In this document: positions 53,799 through 62,747 of the stretch, in pieces
Numbering within the stretch: position 1 is the first letter of the stretch
Layout of the letters: each line of letters opens with the position of its first letter
Assembly: GCA_023411375.1 (NCBI GenBank)
Contig: JAEYOW010000033.1
Coordinates: forward strand, 62,001 to 126,000
Direction of reading: 5' to 3'
Source: Bacillota bacterium
Lineage (GTDB): Bacteria > Bacillota > Clostridia > Christensenellales > Aristaeellaceae
DNA: 64,000 bases
The notes under the pieces: model-generated
The model's database searches: none
What the model was told of the DNA's origin: nothing
The model's input: the letters and a program-made list of their open reading frames with translations, nothing else
Made by a program: the position numbers and the translations under genes

Positions 53799-55370
53799 CT
53801 ATTCGTGTCCGGGCGTATCGTCCACAGGGTCGCCCGCGTCCTCGCCTTCTCTGCGGTACGCCGCGGGCGAAAGCCCAAAGCGCGCGCGAAAACGGCGGCT
53901 GAAATGCTCCGCGTCCTCATAGCCGAGCTGGCGGGCAATCTCGTAAATCGGCTCGCCCTGCCTCAGCAGCCGCTTGGCGCGGTTCATGCGGGTGGAAAGT
54001 AAATAGTCCTTGAAGTTTTGTCCAGTCTTTTCTTTAAAGATCATGCTGATGTAGGACGGGCTCATGTTGAGCGTATCGGCCACGTGCGAGAGCGAGGCGT
54101 TTCGCAGGTCGGCATGGATGGCGGAACGAATGCTTAAAATCAGGCGGTTGCTGCCGCTGCGGCTGATCTGCTCCAGAAGGCCGTTGTATAGCTGGATGAA
54201 CCGGGTCATCATGACGCGAAGCTGCGCATAATCGTTACAGCCGGTATAGAAGTCCAGACAAAGATAGCGCTCCAGGTTCAGATCCAACTCCAGCCCAGGC
54301 ACGTAGTTGCCGCCCAGCAGGTCCGCGACCAGCTCGGCACACATCAGCTGTTTCATAGATAGCGGACAGTTAATCCGTTCCAGCCGCGCCATGAAGGTGT
54401 TGATGCAGTATAAAAGCTGCTGTTCGTCAGGCACCAGCGTGTAAAAGTCCAGCATGCGGCGAACCTCCTGACGCAGGCTGAACACCGCGTCCAGCCGGTT
54501 TGCCTCCGCCTCGCCCACGGGTACCGCGTCGTCAAAGCAGGCTGCGTGACCGCCCGCCAGATACGAGCGCCAAACGGCCATGCCGGCTGTGCGGTAGGAT
54601 AGGTGAATGCTTTCAAGCGTTTTACAGCGTTGACCAACGCCCACGGCAACGGGAACCATTAGAGAGGATTCCAGCTCCAGCGGGAGACGCTCCAGCCATG
54701 CGGCGTCGGGCGCGCGGAAATCACAGAGCAATAGCGTGGCCTGCGCGCCGGCCGTTTCGATCAGGTAGGTCGGCGCGGGGCGGCTTTCCATGGCGGAAGC
54801 GAGCGCGGCGCTCAGCGCCGCAATTCCGCCGCCGGCCGTGCCGACGGCCACGAGCCGTACGGCGCAATATTCGCCGCTTTCCTGCGCGATACGCTCCGCG
54901 CCGCGATAGGCGATATCCAAAAGCATGTGGTTATGCAGCTCAACCAACAGGTTTTCCAACCGTTCGTTGGAGCGCCGGACGCGTTCAGCCTGCTCCCTGC
55001 CCAGATCCTCCACCACAGAGCGCACGTAAGCCGCCATTTCCTCGTGGTTGATGGGTTTTAACATGTAGCGGAGCGCGCCCAGCTCGATCGCGGAACGGGC
55101 GGCCTGAAAATCCGCGTAGCCGCTGATGATCATAATACGGCAATGCGGATAACGGGCGCGGATTTTCTGGCTTAGCTCAATGCCGTCCATCAGGGGCATG
55201 CTGACGTCGGTAATCAGGAGGTCGGGCGCCGGCGCGCTATCTTCGCACAGTGCGAGCGCGCTTTGGCCGTTGTCGGCGGCTACGACCTCCACATGGGGGA
55301 TGTTTTCGCAGATCAGGCGCGTAAGTCCCGCGACCACAAAGCTTTCATCGTCAGCAATCAGGATTTTCAT
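53799..55370 (-). CDS. Response regulator, YesN type (receiver plus AraC DNA-binding domain)
   Basis: A 523-aa protein; ATG at 55370 after GGAGGCGAAAG, overlapping the kinase gene by 20 bases. The receiver has the acidic pocket ADDESF, the phospho-acceptor Asp in LLITDVSMPLMDG (about residue 55) and the Lys in YMLKPINHEE. A long middle region of about 300 residues is the variable YesN part. The C-terminus has two AraC helix-turn-helices (ADTLNMSPSYISMIFKEKTGQNFKDYLLSTRMNRAKRLL and EIARQLGYEDAEHFSRRFRARFGLSPAAYR). It probably controls the neighbouring ABC transporter operon in response to carbohydrate. Confidence 0.95.
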   Translation of the reverse strand: MKILIADDESFVVAGLTRLICENIPHVEVVAADNGQSALALCEDSAPAPDLLITDVSMPLMDGIELSQKIRARYPHCRIMIISGYADFQAARSAIELGALRYMLKPINHEEMAAYVRSVVEDLGREQAERVRRSNERLENLLVELHNHMLLDIAYRGAERIAQESGEYCAVRLVAVGTAGGGIAALSAALASAMESRPAPTYLIETAGAQATLLLCDFRAPDAAWLERLPLELESSLMVPVAVGVGQRCKTLESIHLSYRTAGMAVWRSYLAGGHAACFDDAVPVGEAEANRLDAVFSLRQEVRRMLDFYTLVPDEQQLLYCINTFMARLERINCPLSMKQLMCAELVADLLGGNYVPGLELDLNLERYLCLDFYTGCNDYAQLRVMMTRFIQLYNGLLEQISRSGSNRLILSIRSAIHADLRNASLSHVADTLNMSPSYISMIFKEKTGQNFKDYLLSTRMNRAKRLLRQGEPIYEIARQLGYEDAEHFSRRFRARFGLSPAAYRREGEDAGDPVDDTPGHE

Positions 55371-57180
55371 CTGCTTTCGCCTCCCCTTTCAAATCTTTGG
55401 CGGCAGCCGCGGCAGGCAACTGTAAAATCGCGGCCGTGCCACCCTCGGGATGGTTTTGAATCAGCAGGCGACCGCTTTCGCCGTACAGCAGCGTAAGCCG
55501 CTGGCGGATGTTGCGAATGCCATAGCCGGTGCTTTTTTCCGCGCGTTCGTTCAGCAGCGTTTCGTTAAACCCCACGCCGTCGTCGCGGACGCGAATCAGC
55601 AATAGTCCGTCCTCCAACACGCAACGCACGGAGATGGAGCCTTGATAGTTGCGCGGCTTGAGGCCGTGCTGAATCGCGTTCTCCACAAGCGGCTGCACCA
55701 TCAGCTTTGGAACGGGCAGCGGCAAAAGCGCCTCCGGCGATTTCACCGAGAAACGGATGTTGCGCATGCGGTATTGCTGAATGGCGATATAGCTTTTCAC
55801 ATGGTTGAGCTCGTCGGCAAGCGTAAAGCTTTCCTCCCCCTTGTTAAGGCTCAGGCGGAAAAAATCAGACAGCGAGCCGACCACCTTGCAGATGTCCGGA
55901 TTGGAGGCTCCATAGCCCATCCAGCTGATCATATCCAGCGTGTTATACAGAAAATGCGGGTTGATCTGGGCCTGCAAGGCGGTATATACCGCCTCCTTTT
56001 CTTTGGCCTGGGCCTCGCATAGCTGCCGTGTAAGAAGGCGGACACGGTCGGCCATATCGTCAAACTCACCGCAGAGCAGGCCGATTTCATCGCCGGAAGA
56101 ATCTCCGACGTGCGTTTCAAAATCGCCCGACCCAAAACGGCGTATCGCGTGCGACAGCCGCGTAACGGGGATTGTAACGCTCTGCGTCAGGCACCAGGCG
56201 ATGCCCAACATCACAAGCGCGATACACAAGGCGACGGAGATGATCATCGTGAACATGCGGCTAAGGCCGAAAAGGATGCGCGAGTACGGGATGGAAAGCG
56301 TCAGCCTGTAAGGGCTGTCGGCAATGCGCCCGGTGATCGTCAGGTAGCTGTCGCCCAGGTGGTTCAGCGTGCTGCTTTCCAGCCCCTCGGGCATCTCCCG
56401 CGCGCCCAGATCGCCGGCCAGATGGGCGGATACGCCGTCGTCGCCCCCCACAGTCGCCAGCACGTCGCCCGCCGCGTCGCTGACGATGAGCTGCGCTCCC
56501 GCGTCGGCAGGCAAAATGCGTTCCAGCTCGCTGCAATCGAATGTGATGACGATGTAACCCATCAGCTTGACGTTGGCGTAGTCCAGAATGCGCCGGGCGG
56601 CCAGCGCGACGGTTTTGTCCCGCTGGCTCAGCGACGCCTCGGGGTAGAGGTCGCCCCAGCGGTACTGCCCGACCCAAAAGGCGAATTTCTCATCCGCCTG
56701 ACGGATGCGCTCAAACAGCGCGTCGTTCATGATGGAAAAGGGAAGCTTGCTGATGGGCGTGCCCATATCGGTCACGATCTCCATGCTCATAAAGCCCTGT
56801 AGCCCCGACGCCTCGCTGATCAGCCTGCCCATCAGCTCGTATTGCAGACTCTTTGCCTCCAGCGCATCCGCCTTGCGGAAGTTGCGGATAAGCCGGATAA
56901 CAGCCATATCGGATGCGATGGTGTTGAGCTTGGCTGGATAGACGCGCAGAAGCGAGGAAAGCTCGCTGCGCAGGTATTGAGCCATGCGCAGCGACGACCG
57001 TTCCTCGCCCATTAAAATTTGTTTCCGCGCGCCGAAGTAGGCGATGCTGCACAGGGCGATGGTGGGAAGCAACGCCACAAGCAGAAAACCGGAGAGCAGC
57101 CTGGGCCCAAGCCCACGTCTGCGAAGCCCTACAAGCAGGCGGTTTGTCAGGTCGCGCGCCACGCGCCGGAGGCTGTTCAT
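55351..57180 (-). CDS. Sensor histidine kinase, YesM type
   Basis: A 609-aa membrane kinase. The ATG at 57180 overlaps the stop of the upstream gene. A transmembrane helix (RLLSGFLLVALLPTIALCSIAYFGA, about residues 26-50) leads to an extracytoplasmic sensor domain of about 250 residues, a second helix (MFTMIISVALCIALVMLGIAWCL), and a HAMP segment (VTRLSHAIRRFGSGDF). The kinase core has the phospho-accepting His in QINPHFLYNTLDMISWM, the N box in MVQPLVENAIQHGLKPR, and the GVGFN glycine box. YesM-type kinases sense sugars outside the cell and phosphorylate the YesN partner encoded next. Confidence 0.95.
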   Translation of the reverse strand: MNSLRRVARDLTNRLLVGLRRRGLGPRLLSGFLLVALLPTIALCSIAYFGARKQILMGEERSSLRMAQYLRSELSSLLRVYPAKLNTIASDMAVIRLIRNFRKADALEAKSLQYELMGRLISEASGLQGFMSMEIVTDMGTPISKLPFSIMNDALFERIRQADEKFAFWVGQYRWGDLYPEASLSQRDKTVALAARRILDYANVKLMGYIVITFDCSELERILPADAGAQLIVSDAAGDVLATVGGDDGVSAHLAGDLGAREMPEGLESSTLNHLGDSYLTITGRIADSPYRLTLSIPYSRILFGLSRMFTMIISVALCIALVMLGIAWCLTQSVTIPVTRLSHAIRRFGSGDFETHVGDSSGDEIGLLCGEFDDMADRVRLLTRQLCEAQAKEKEAVYTALQAQINPHFLYNTLDMISWMGYGASNPDICKVVGSLSDFFRLSLNKGEESFTLADELNHVKSYIAIQQYRMRNIRFSVKSPEALLPLPVPKLMVQPLVENAIQHGLKPRNYQGSISVRCVLEDGLLLIRVRDDGVGFNETLLNERAEKSTGYGIRNIRQRLTLLYGESGRLLIQNHPEGGTAAILQLPAAAAAKDLKGEAKADENPDC

Positions 57181-59057
57181 AGCGCGGGAACGATCATGCG
57201 GTCCAGGGTCTTGATAAACCAGTACACATCCAAATCCTCCTGGTAGGCAGGCTCGTTGAGGCGGAGGAATTGCTTGAATTCCGCAAGCCGGTGCGCCTTG
57301 CCCTCCTCGTCCGCCAGGGCGCAGGCCTCCAGATAATGCGCATAGCCCGCGCACAGGCCGCACCAGTAGCAAAGCCCCTGCCAAAGCCGGGCTTGCGCAC
57401 CCTGCCGGGCGGCCGCGATGTCCATGCACCAGCGGCTGTCCAGCAGGCATTGCAACCGTAGGCGGCGGTAGCCTTCCGCACTTTCGCCGCCAAGAATGCT
57501 CTCCTCCCCGCGCAGGCAGGCGGGACGCAGCAGCTCGGCCGCGCCGTCTAGCATGCCCCTCACGCGCTCTGCATGCGCGCCAAACAGCGCGCCAAAATAC
57601 GCGTCGGCCATTTCGTCAAAACCGGTATCGCGGTTCCACAGGGTTCGCCCCAGCACATGCATACCAAAGCCGCAGGGCAGAAATACGCGCGTCTGCTGGC
57701 AGGATATATAGCCGTTTAAGCCCAGCTGTTTTAGGTTGCGCACATCCTGCCATAGGATGCGCGCGTTGCGGTAATCGCTAATGTCCTTAAACTGGTCCCA
57801 CATGTAATGATACTCGTAGATAAAGCTGTCGCATTGAACCAGCCCCTGCCAGGCACGTAAAAACGCGATGTTTTCCGCCACGTTTTCAGGCATTACAAGC
57901 CGGTTGCGCTCAAAGGGCGGCAGCGGCGACGCGGCGGCCTCGACCGGCAGAGGCGCGCTGTAGGAACGGGTGATGGGGGCGAACATAAACAGGAAACGGT
58001 CCGGATTTCGCAGCACGGCTGCTTTCGGAGGCCATAGCAAATCCAGATAGGCCAGAAACACAATTTTAGTCGAAAGACCCTCCCGGGTTAGCTTTTCGTC
58101 CAGAAGGTTAAGCGTCTCCAGATAAAACGCGGCGGGCACATCCTTGCGGCATGCTTCGCACTCGCAGCTGTTGTTGCTGTCGTCCGCAAGCCAGAAGTGA
58201 ACAACGTCCACCTGCGGATGGCGGCGCAGGAAGTGGAGAATCTCATCGGTCAGCGCCTCTCGTACCTTGGGGTTGGAGTAGCACAGGTTGGTATTAAGGG
58301 GACGGGAGTGGAACAGCGCCCTTTTCCCGTCGATCTGCGCCAGCCAGTGCGTATACCTTTCTTCGGGTTCTTGCGATTCGTCCCAGCCAAGCCCGGTGAT
58401 GCCGACTGCGTTGGTCGTCCACCCATGTCCCGTGGCATGGAACAGCATGCCGCGGCGCTTGAGGGCATCGCTCAGCTCTCCGTATGTGAAGCGCTCAACC
58501 TCATCCGCCGGGGGGACGGGCTGGGAACCGCGAAGCAGCGGGTTGTTGTCGTGCGCATACCAGGTTTTAAAAAACTCGTAAGGCACGAGAAACTGCGTAA
58601 AGTAGGTGTTGAAGCCGTTCTTGGGCAGCCAGTCGATCAGCTCCAGCACGTTTTCATAGCTGACGGCACCCTCGATACAAAAGCCCCGGTGCCGGTAGGA
58701 CGCCGCCTCGCACACGCGAACGCCGGTTTTGCCGTTGTAGCGCACAAGCGTGCCCTGAGGGCCTGGCTTGACAAACCAGAACCCAAGCTCATGAAGAAAA
58801 CGGTACGCCGCGATCAGCACGCTGCGGGGATTGCTTCCGGTCACGACGCCCTCCGCGCCCTGAACATCAATCAGAATCGCGTCGTCAAGCTCGGGATTGT
58901 CAACCTGTGAAAATCCGCTTGGAGCAAGGCCGGGCCCGACCCGCAGTACGGGCTCCGGGCCGGGCCACGCGCCGTCCAGCAGCGCCCAGTGGCGGGCAAG
59001 CTCCTCGCAGGCGTAGGTTACGGCGGGATGGTCCGAGGTGGGAATACAGCGAATCAT
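57177..59057 (-). CDS. DUF4838-type, glycoside hydrolase-like protein
   Basis: A 626-aa cytoplasmic protein (no signal peptide); ATG at 59057 after AAGGAGG. The N-terminal region resembles GH20/GH67-type non-catalytic domains (EELARHWALLDGAW..., AAYRFLHELGFWFVKPGPQGTLV). The central barrel matches DUF4838 (FNTYFTQFLVPYEFFKTWY, HPQVDVVHFWLADDSNNSCECEACRKD with the C..C pair, LYLDLLWPP). DUF4838 proteins lie in carbohydrate loci and are thought to act on uronate or related glycosides. It sits between the permease and kinase genes, so it probably handles the imported sugar. Confidence 0.85.
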   Translation of the reverse strand: MIRCIPTSDHPAVTYACEELARHWALLDGAWPGPEPVLRVGPGLAPSGFSQVDNPELDDAILIDVQGAEGVVTGSNPRSVLIAAYRFLHELGFWFVKPGPQGTLVRYNGKTGVRVCEAASYRHRGFCIEGAVSYENVLELIDWLPKNGFNTYFTQFLVPYEFFKTWYAHDNNPLLRGSQPVPPADEVERFTYGELSDALKRRGMLFHATGHGWTTNAVGITGLGWDESQEPEERYTHWLAQIDGKRALFHSRPLNTNLCYSNPKVREALTDEILHFLRRHPQVDVVHFWLADDSNNSCECEACRKDVPAAFYLETLNLLDEKLTREGLSTKIVFLAYLDLLWPPKAAVLRNPDRFLFMFAPITRSYSAPLPVEAAASPLPPFERNRLVMPENVAENIAFLRAWQGLVQCDSFIYEYHYMWDQFKDISDYRNARILWQDVRNLKQLGLNGYISCQQTRVFLPCGFGMHVLGRTLWNRDTGFDEMADAYFGALFGAHAERVRGMLDGAAELLRPACLRGEESILGGESAEGYRRLRLQCLLDSRWCMDIAAARQGAQARLWQGLCYWCGLCAGYAHYLEACALADEEGKAHRLAEFKQFLRLNEPAYQEDLDVYWFIKTLDRMIVPAL

Positions 59058-59076
59058 CAGGAAACCTCCTTGTTGA

Positions 59077-59910
59077 TCAGCCCTTTACGGCGCCCGAGGT
59101 CATGCCGCTGATCAGGTATTTTTGCGCGATAATCAAAAACAGGAACGCGGGAATGCACGCCAGGGTCGCGGCGGCGCTCATCGCCCCCCAATCCGTCGTG
59201 GTCTGGAGCTGGAACTGGCGCAGGCCGACGGATAGGGTTTGAAGTTCGGACGACTGGATGAAGATGTTGGCGATGGCGAACTCGTTCCATACGCTCATCA
59301 ACGTATATACCGCTACGGAAATCATGCCCGGCAGCGCGGTGGGGAAAATGATTTTCCAGTAGGTTTGATAGGGGGAAGCACCGTCGATCATCGCGGCCTC
59401 GTCCAAATCGGTGGGGATGCTGTCAAAGAAGCCCTTCATGGTTAATATGCCAAAGGGCAGGTTGGTGGAGATGTAGATGAGCACCAGGCTGATATGCGTA
59501 TCCACAAGTTTCAGCGCGCGAAGGGTGCTGAAGAGCGGAATCATGACCAGAATACCCGGTATCATCTGCAGAATCAAGAGCAGCATCGTAAAGCCGCTAA
59601 AGATTTTGCCCCTCGCGCGGGAGACGGCAAACCCGGCCATGGAGGCGAATACCACGCAAAAGCCCACCACGAACAGCGCGATGATACAGGTGTTGGCGAT
59701 GGCGCGGGGAAAGGAGGTTTTCTGCGCGACCTTTGTAAAATTCTCCAGCGAGGGATTGCCGGTGAACAGACTGGTGTTTGCCATCACCTCGCCCGAGGGT
59801 TTGAAGGCCGTGCCCAGCATGGACAGAAGCGGTAGGTTGGTTGCCAGACACACCGCGATAATGAGCGTGTACAGCAAAATCCGGCGCAAATGTTTCGTCG
59901 CCTTAGACAC
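59077..59910 (-). CDS. Carbohydrate ABC transporter permease, MalG type
   Basis: A 277-aa membrane protein with six predicted transmembrane helices. GTG start at 59910 overlaps the end of the other permease by eight bases. The EAA loop for ATPase contact is DEAAMIDGASPYQTYWKIIFPTALPG (about residues 185-210). The N-terminus (LRRILLYTLIIAVCLATNLPLLSMLGTAFK) is typical of the CUT1 family. The ATPase itself is not in the window and may be a shared MsmX-like protein. Confidence 0.93.
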   Translation of the reverse strand: MSKATKHLRRILLYTLIIAVCLATNLPLLSMLGTAFKPSGEVMANTSLFTGNPSLENFTKVAQKTSFPRAIANTCIIALFVVGFCVVFASMAGFAVSRARGKIFSGFTMLLLILQMIPGILVMIPLFSTLRALKLVDTHISLVLIYISTNLPFGILTMKGFFDSIPTDLDEAAMIDGASPYQTYWKIIFPTALPGMISVAVYTLMSVWNEFAIANIFIQSSELQTLSVGLRQFQLQTTTDWGAMSAAATLACIPAFLFLIIAQKYLISGMTSGAVKG

Positions 59911-60796
59911 GAAGCTTCGCCTGCCTTTCGTCCGTTTTCAGCGCACGCTGGTAGAACCAGTAAAAGCCGATCATCAGCGCGAAGGTAATTAGTGAAATGG
60001 CTGCGGAATACCCCATACGCCCGCGGTAGAAGGCGAGGTTATAGGTATAGATGGACAGCGAGCGCGTGGCGTTGAGCGGTCCGCCGGAGGTGAGCAGGAA
60101 AATGATATCAAAGTTGTTAAAGCCCCAGATAAACATGAGGGTGGTCACCACAAGGCTGACCTGCTTGAGGCCCGGCAGCGTGATATACCAGAAGGATTGC
60201 CTGCCGGACGCGCCGTCGATCTGCGCGGATTCATAAATGCTGCGGTCGATGTTTTGCATGCCCGCAAGCAGAGAGAGCGACATAAAGGGGTAGGATTTCC
60301 ATGTGCCGACAAGGATGACGGTAAAAAGCGCCAGATTTGTATCGGCCAGAAAGAGAATGGGCGAATCGATAATCTTCCATTGCATTAGCCAGGTGTTGAT
60401 CAGCCCATATTGGTCGTTTAACAGGTAGGACCAGTTGGAGGCGGCCACCACAGTTGGAATGGCCCACGGAATCAGCAGCACGGCGCGAAACAGCCCGCGG
60501 CACTTGATATCCTTATTCAGCAGCGTCGCTATACCAAGACCGATCAAATAGCTGGCAAAGGCGCAGCAGAACGCGTAGATTAGTGAAACCCGGATGGTGC
60601 CGTAAAATTCGGGGTCCGACAGGATTTTCTGAAAGTTGCTAAGGCCGACAAACTTGACGTTGCCGGGTTTCAAAATATTCTTGTTGGTAAAGCTCATCTG
60701 GATGCTGTCAAGCAGCGGGTAAAGGCTGACAAATAAAATCATCAACAGCGCGGGCAGCAGCATCCACAGGGCACAGCGGCGGATTTGCTTGTTCAT
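59903..60796 (-). CDS. Carbohydrate ABC transporter permease, UgpA/MalF type
   Basis: A 297-aa membrane protein. I start at the ATG at 60796 (GGAGG six bases upstream); the longer frame has no ribosome binding site. The first helix is LWMLLPALLMILFVSLYPLLDSIQMSF; the EAA loop is YESAQIDGASGRQSFWYITLPGLKQ. It pairs with the MalG-type permease. A strong 11-bp-arm hairpin lies immediately upstream of its ribosome binding site. Confidence 0.93.
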   Translation of the reverse strand: MNKQIRRCALWMLLPALLMILFVSLYPLLDSIQMSFTNKNILKPGNVKFVGLSNFQKILSDPEFYGTIRVSLIYAFCCAFASYLIGLGIATLLNKDIKCRGLFRAVLLIPWAIPTVVAASNWSYLLNDQYGLINTWLMQWKIIDSPILFLADTNLALFTVILVGTWKSYPFMSLSLLAGMQNIDRSIYESAQIDGASGRQSFWYITLPGLKQVSLVVTTLMFIWGFNNFDIIFLLTSGGPLNATRSLSIYTYNLAFYRGRMGYSAAISLITFALMIGFYWFYQRALKTDERQAKLRV

Positions 60797-60811
60797 GGGG
60801 GCCTCCTTGCC

Positions 60812-60939
60812 GCCCACGGGCCGGCGAAACAGGCCCGTGGGCATAAAGTACGGGGGAGCGGGGACGGGCGGGGGGCACTCCTGCACCCTGACAAGGGCTA
60901 AGCCCTTGACCCATGATGGGCCGCGCATTGCGCGGCCCA
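60812..60939 (-). other. Three strong hairpins between binding-protein and permease genes
   Basis: The gap 60797-61080 has no gene. It holds GCCCACGGGCC/GGCCCGTGGGC (60812-60822 and 60832-60842), CAAGGGC/GCCCTTG (60892-60898 and 60902-60908) and TGGGCCGCGC/GCGCGGCCCA (60917-60926 and 60930-60939). None has a good T run on the minus strand. Such structures often protect the binding-protein mRNA 3' end and lower permease expression. Confidence 0.65.
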
Positions 60940-61080
60940 AGGGGAAGGCGTTGAGTGTGGATTTATAAATCTGGATTGTTGCATATGTTTAATAATGAAG
61001 GATGATATTCCTTCACTTTTCGGGAGGGCGTGGGAGGGACTTTTCGTAAAAATTGCCGCCTCCCGTCGCTCTCATCTCCG

Positions 61081-62367
61081 TTATTCGGCGGCGTTGTCCA
61101 GGGCTTCCTGAATCATTTCCGCTTGCTTCTTGGCGATGTCGCCGGTACTCATACCGCCGTTGAGGGCCGCCTGAGGCGCGTAGTTCATGATATACTCGCC
61201 GTTGATCTGCGAGAAGCCGGGGAACATGCCCTGAATGGGCCAGGTCGCGGTCTTGGCGGTGGGCAGCACCTTGTTAAGCACGCCCTGGGAAACCTTATCG
61301 GCAAACACCTCTCCGGAGAAGAAGGAAGCCTTTGCGGGATAAGCCCAGCAGCCGCCTTCTGTAAACAGGGGCTGAGTGTTTTCCGCCCACCATTTGATGA
61401 ACTTGAGCGACTCCTCGGGATGCTTGGTCTGGGAGAAAACAACCAGCGCGTCCGGGAAGCTGACGGTGCCGACGGCGTCGCCGGAGGGGCCCTTGAAGCA
61501 GGCCAGCACGTCGCTGTTCTCGGCTACCTCTGGATAGTCGAAAATCTTGCTGCCGAAGCTACCGAAGAAGAACGCGGCCTTGCCGCTGTAGTACAGGGTT
61601 TCGGCGGCGGCGCCGTCATGGCCCAGCACGCCTTCGGCCACATAGCCGTTTTCGCGCAGCTTTTGGAACAGGTCGATGGTTTCCTTAAAAGCGGGGGTCT
61701 CGGAGGTGGGAGCCATATTCTCGTCCAGGATACCCACGCCGTTGCTCATGGCAAAGCTCATAAAGCAGTGCCAGATGCCGTTGGTCGCGCCGGTCAGGGC
61801 CAGGGGCACGATGTCGGGATTCCAGGCTTTGAGCTTCGCGCACGCGTCCAGAAGCTCGTCCCAGGTTTCGGGGACCTTCTCCACGCCCGCTTCCTTCAGG
61901 TAATCAGCGCGGTAGAAAAATCCGCGGTACCCTACCATGTAGGGAATGGCGATCTGGTTGCCTTCATATTTGAAGAAGTTGAGCATGTCCTCGGTATAAT
62001 CGCTGTAAACGCCTTCTTCCTTCCAGGCGTCGATTACGCCGTCCAGGTACTGGATTTCGTTCATCTGGGCGAACAGGTCGGGCTGGTCCAGCGCGCAGGA
62101 GGCCACGTCCGGGGCCGCGCCGGAGGAAACGGCGGTCAGGAACAGCTGGTAATAGTTGTCCCAGGGCTGGTAGGTCATGTTGATGGTGACATTGGGGTTT
62201 TCCGCTTCGTACTGGGCGATCAGCTTTTCGCAGGTCTCGGTATAGCGGTCGTCGCTGCCATAGGACATTTCCCAGAACTCGAGGGTGATCTTCTCTTGCG
62301 CAAGCGCGGGGGTCCACAGCCCGCACAGCAGCACGGCGGCCAGCAACAGGCTCCAAATCCGTTTCAT
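61081..62367 (-). CDS. Carbohydrate ABC transporter substrate-binding protein
   Basis: A 428-aa exported protein. ATG at 62367 follows GGAGGAACC. The signal peptide is MKRIWSLLLAAVLLCGLWTP with cleavage near ALAQEK; there is no clear lipobox cysteine at the cleavage site, which is unusual for a Firmicutes binding protein. The mature part fits the CUT1/UgpB family (ITLEFWEMSYGSDDRYTETCEKLIAQYEAENPNVTINMTYQPW, YMVGYRGFFYRADYLKEAGVEKVPETWDELLDACAKL, GKAAFFFGSFGSKIF). It feeds the two permeases encoded after it. Confidence 0.92.
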   Translation of the reverse strand: MKRIWSLLLAAVLLCGLWTPALAQEKITLEFWEMSYGSDDRYTETCEKLIAQYEAENPNVTINMTYQPWDNYYQLFLTAVSSGAAPDVASCALDQPDLFAQMNEIQYLDGVIDAWKEEGVYSDYTEDMLNFFKYEGNQIAIPYMVGYRGFFYRADYLKEAGVEKVPETWDELLDACAKLKAWNPDIVPLALTGATNGIWHCFMSFAMSNGVGILDENMAPTSETPAFKETIDLFQKLRENGYVAEGVLGHDGAAAETLYYSGKAAFFFGSFGSKIFDYPEVAENSDVLACFKGPSGDAVGTVSFPDALVVFSQTKHPEESLKFIKWWAENTQPLFTEGGCWAYPAKASFFSGEVFADKVSQGVLNKVLPTAKTATWPIQGMFPGFSQINGEYIMNYAPQAALNGGMSTGDIAKKQAEMIQEALDNAAE

Positions 62368-62474
62368 TTTCGGTTCCTCCTTAGCGTATCTTCCACAACA
62401 TGCCCCGGGCGCGAGAACAGGCGTTGCGAAATTGTTTGATTGTTTGACGATTTCGGTACGTACCATCCATTCGT

Positions 62475-62503
62475 ATTGTAGCATTTGGCCCGGGCGGGCA
62501 CAA
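62475..62503 (-). promoter_or_regulatory. Promoter of the ABC transporter operon
   Basis: Minus strand TTGTGC (-35, 62498-62503), 17-base spacer ending TGC, then TACAAT (-10, 62475-62480): an extended -10. GGTACGTACC, a 10-bp palindrome at 62455-62464, lies about 11 bases downstream of the -10 and may be an operator. Confidence 0.6.
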
Positions 62504-62625
62504 CGCGGATATTTTTATCATTTCCCCTGAATATTTTTGACACCCGGCGCGCTCGAAAGGGGCCAAACACGCGGATTGCTTTTGCAATGGCGGTTTTGGG
62601 CGCGCGCCGTCCGCCGGGCGACCGG

Positions 62626-62655
62626 TTGACAAATCGCTTTGCCTAACGGTATGAT
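62626..62655 (+). promoter_or_regulatory. Promoter of the MocA-type oxidoreductase gene
   Basis: TTGACA (62626-62631), 18-base spacer, TATGAT (62650-62655) on the plus strand, divergent from the transporter promoter and about 90 bases before the start codon. Confidence 0.75.
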
Positions 62656-62709
62656 ACTGGCGGTCGTAACATCCGTGTCCGTTATTGAAAATAAATAAAG
62701 GATTATCAA

Positions 62710-62727
62710 GAAGGTCCGCGGACCTTC
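62710..62727. promoter_or_regulatory. Perfect 18-bp palindrome upstream of the oxidoreductase gene
   Basis: GAAGGTCCGCGGACCTTC reads the same on both strands. It lies between the promoter and the ribosome binding site (AAAGGAG at 62729-62735). It could be an operator for a LacI/GntR-type regulator or a hairpin in the leader. Confidence 0.6.
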
Positions 62728-62747
62728 CAAAGGAGCGGTGATTAAAG

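Noticed and set aside
53599..53938. 98-codon minus-strand frame overlapping the end of the YesN-like gene
   Set aside because: It overlaps the regulator's helix-turn-helix coding region and a terminator, without a ribosome binding site.
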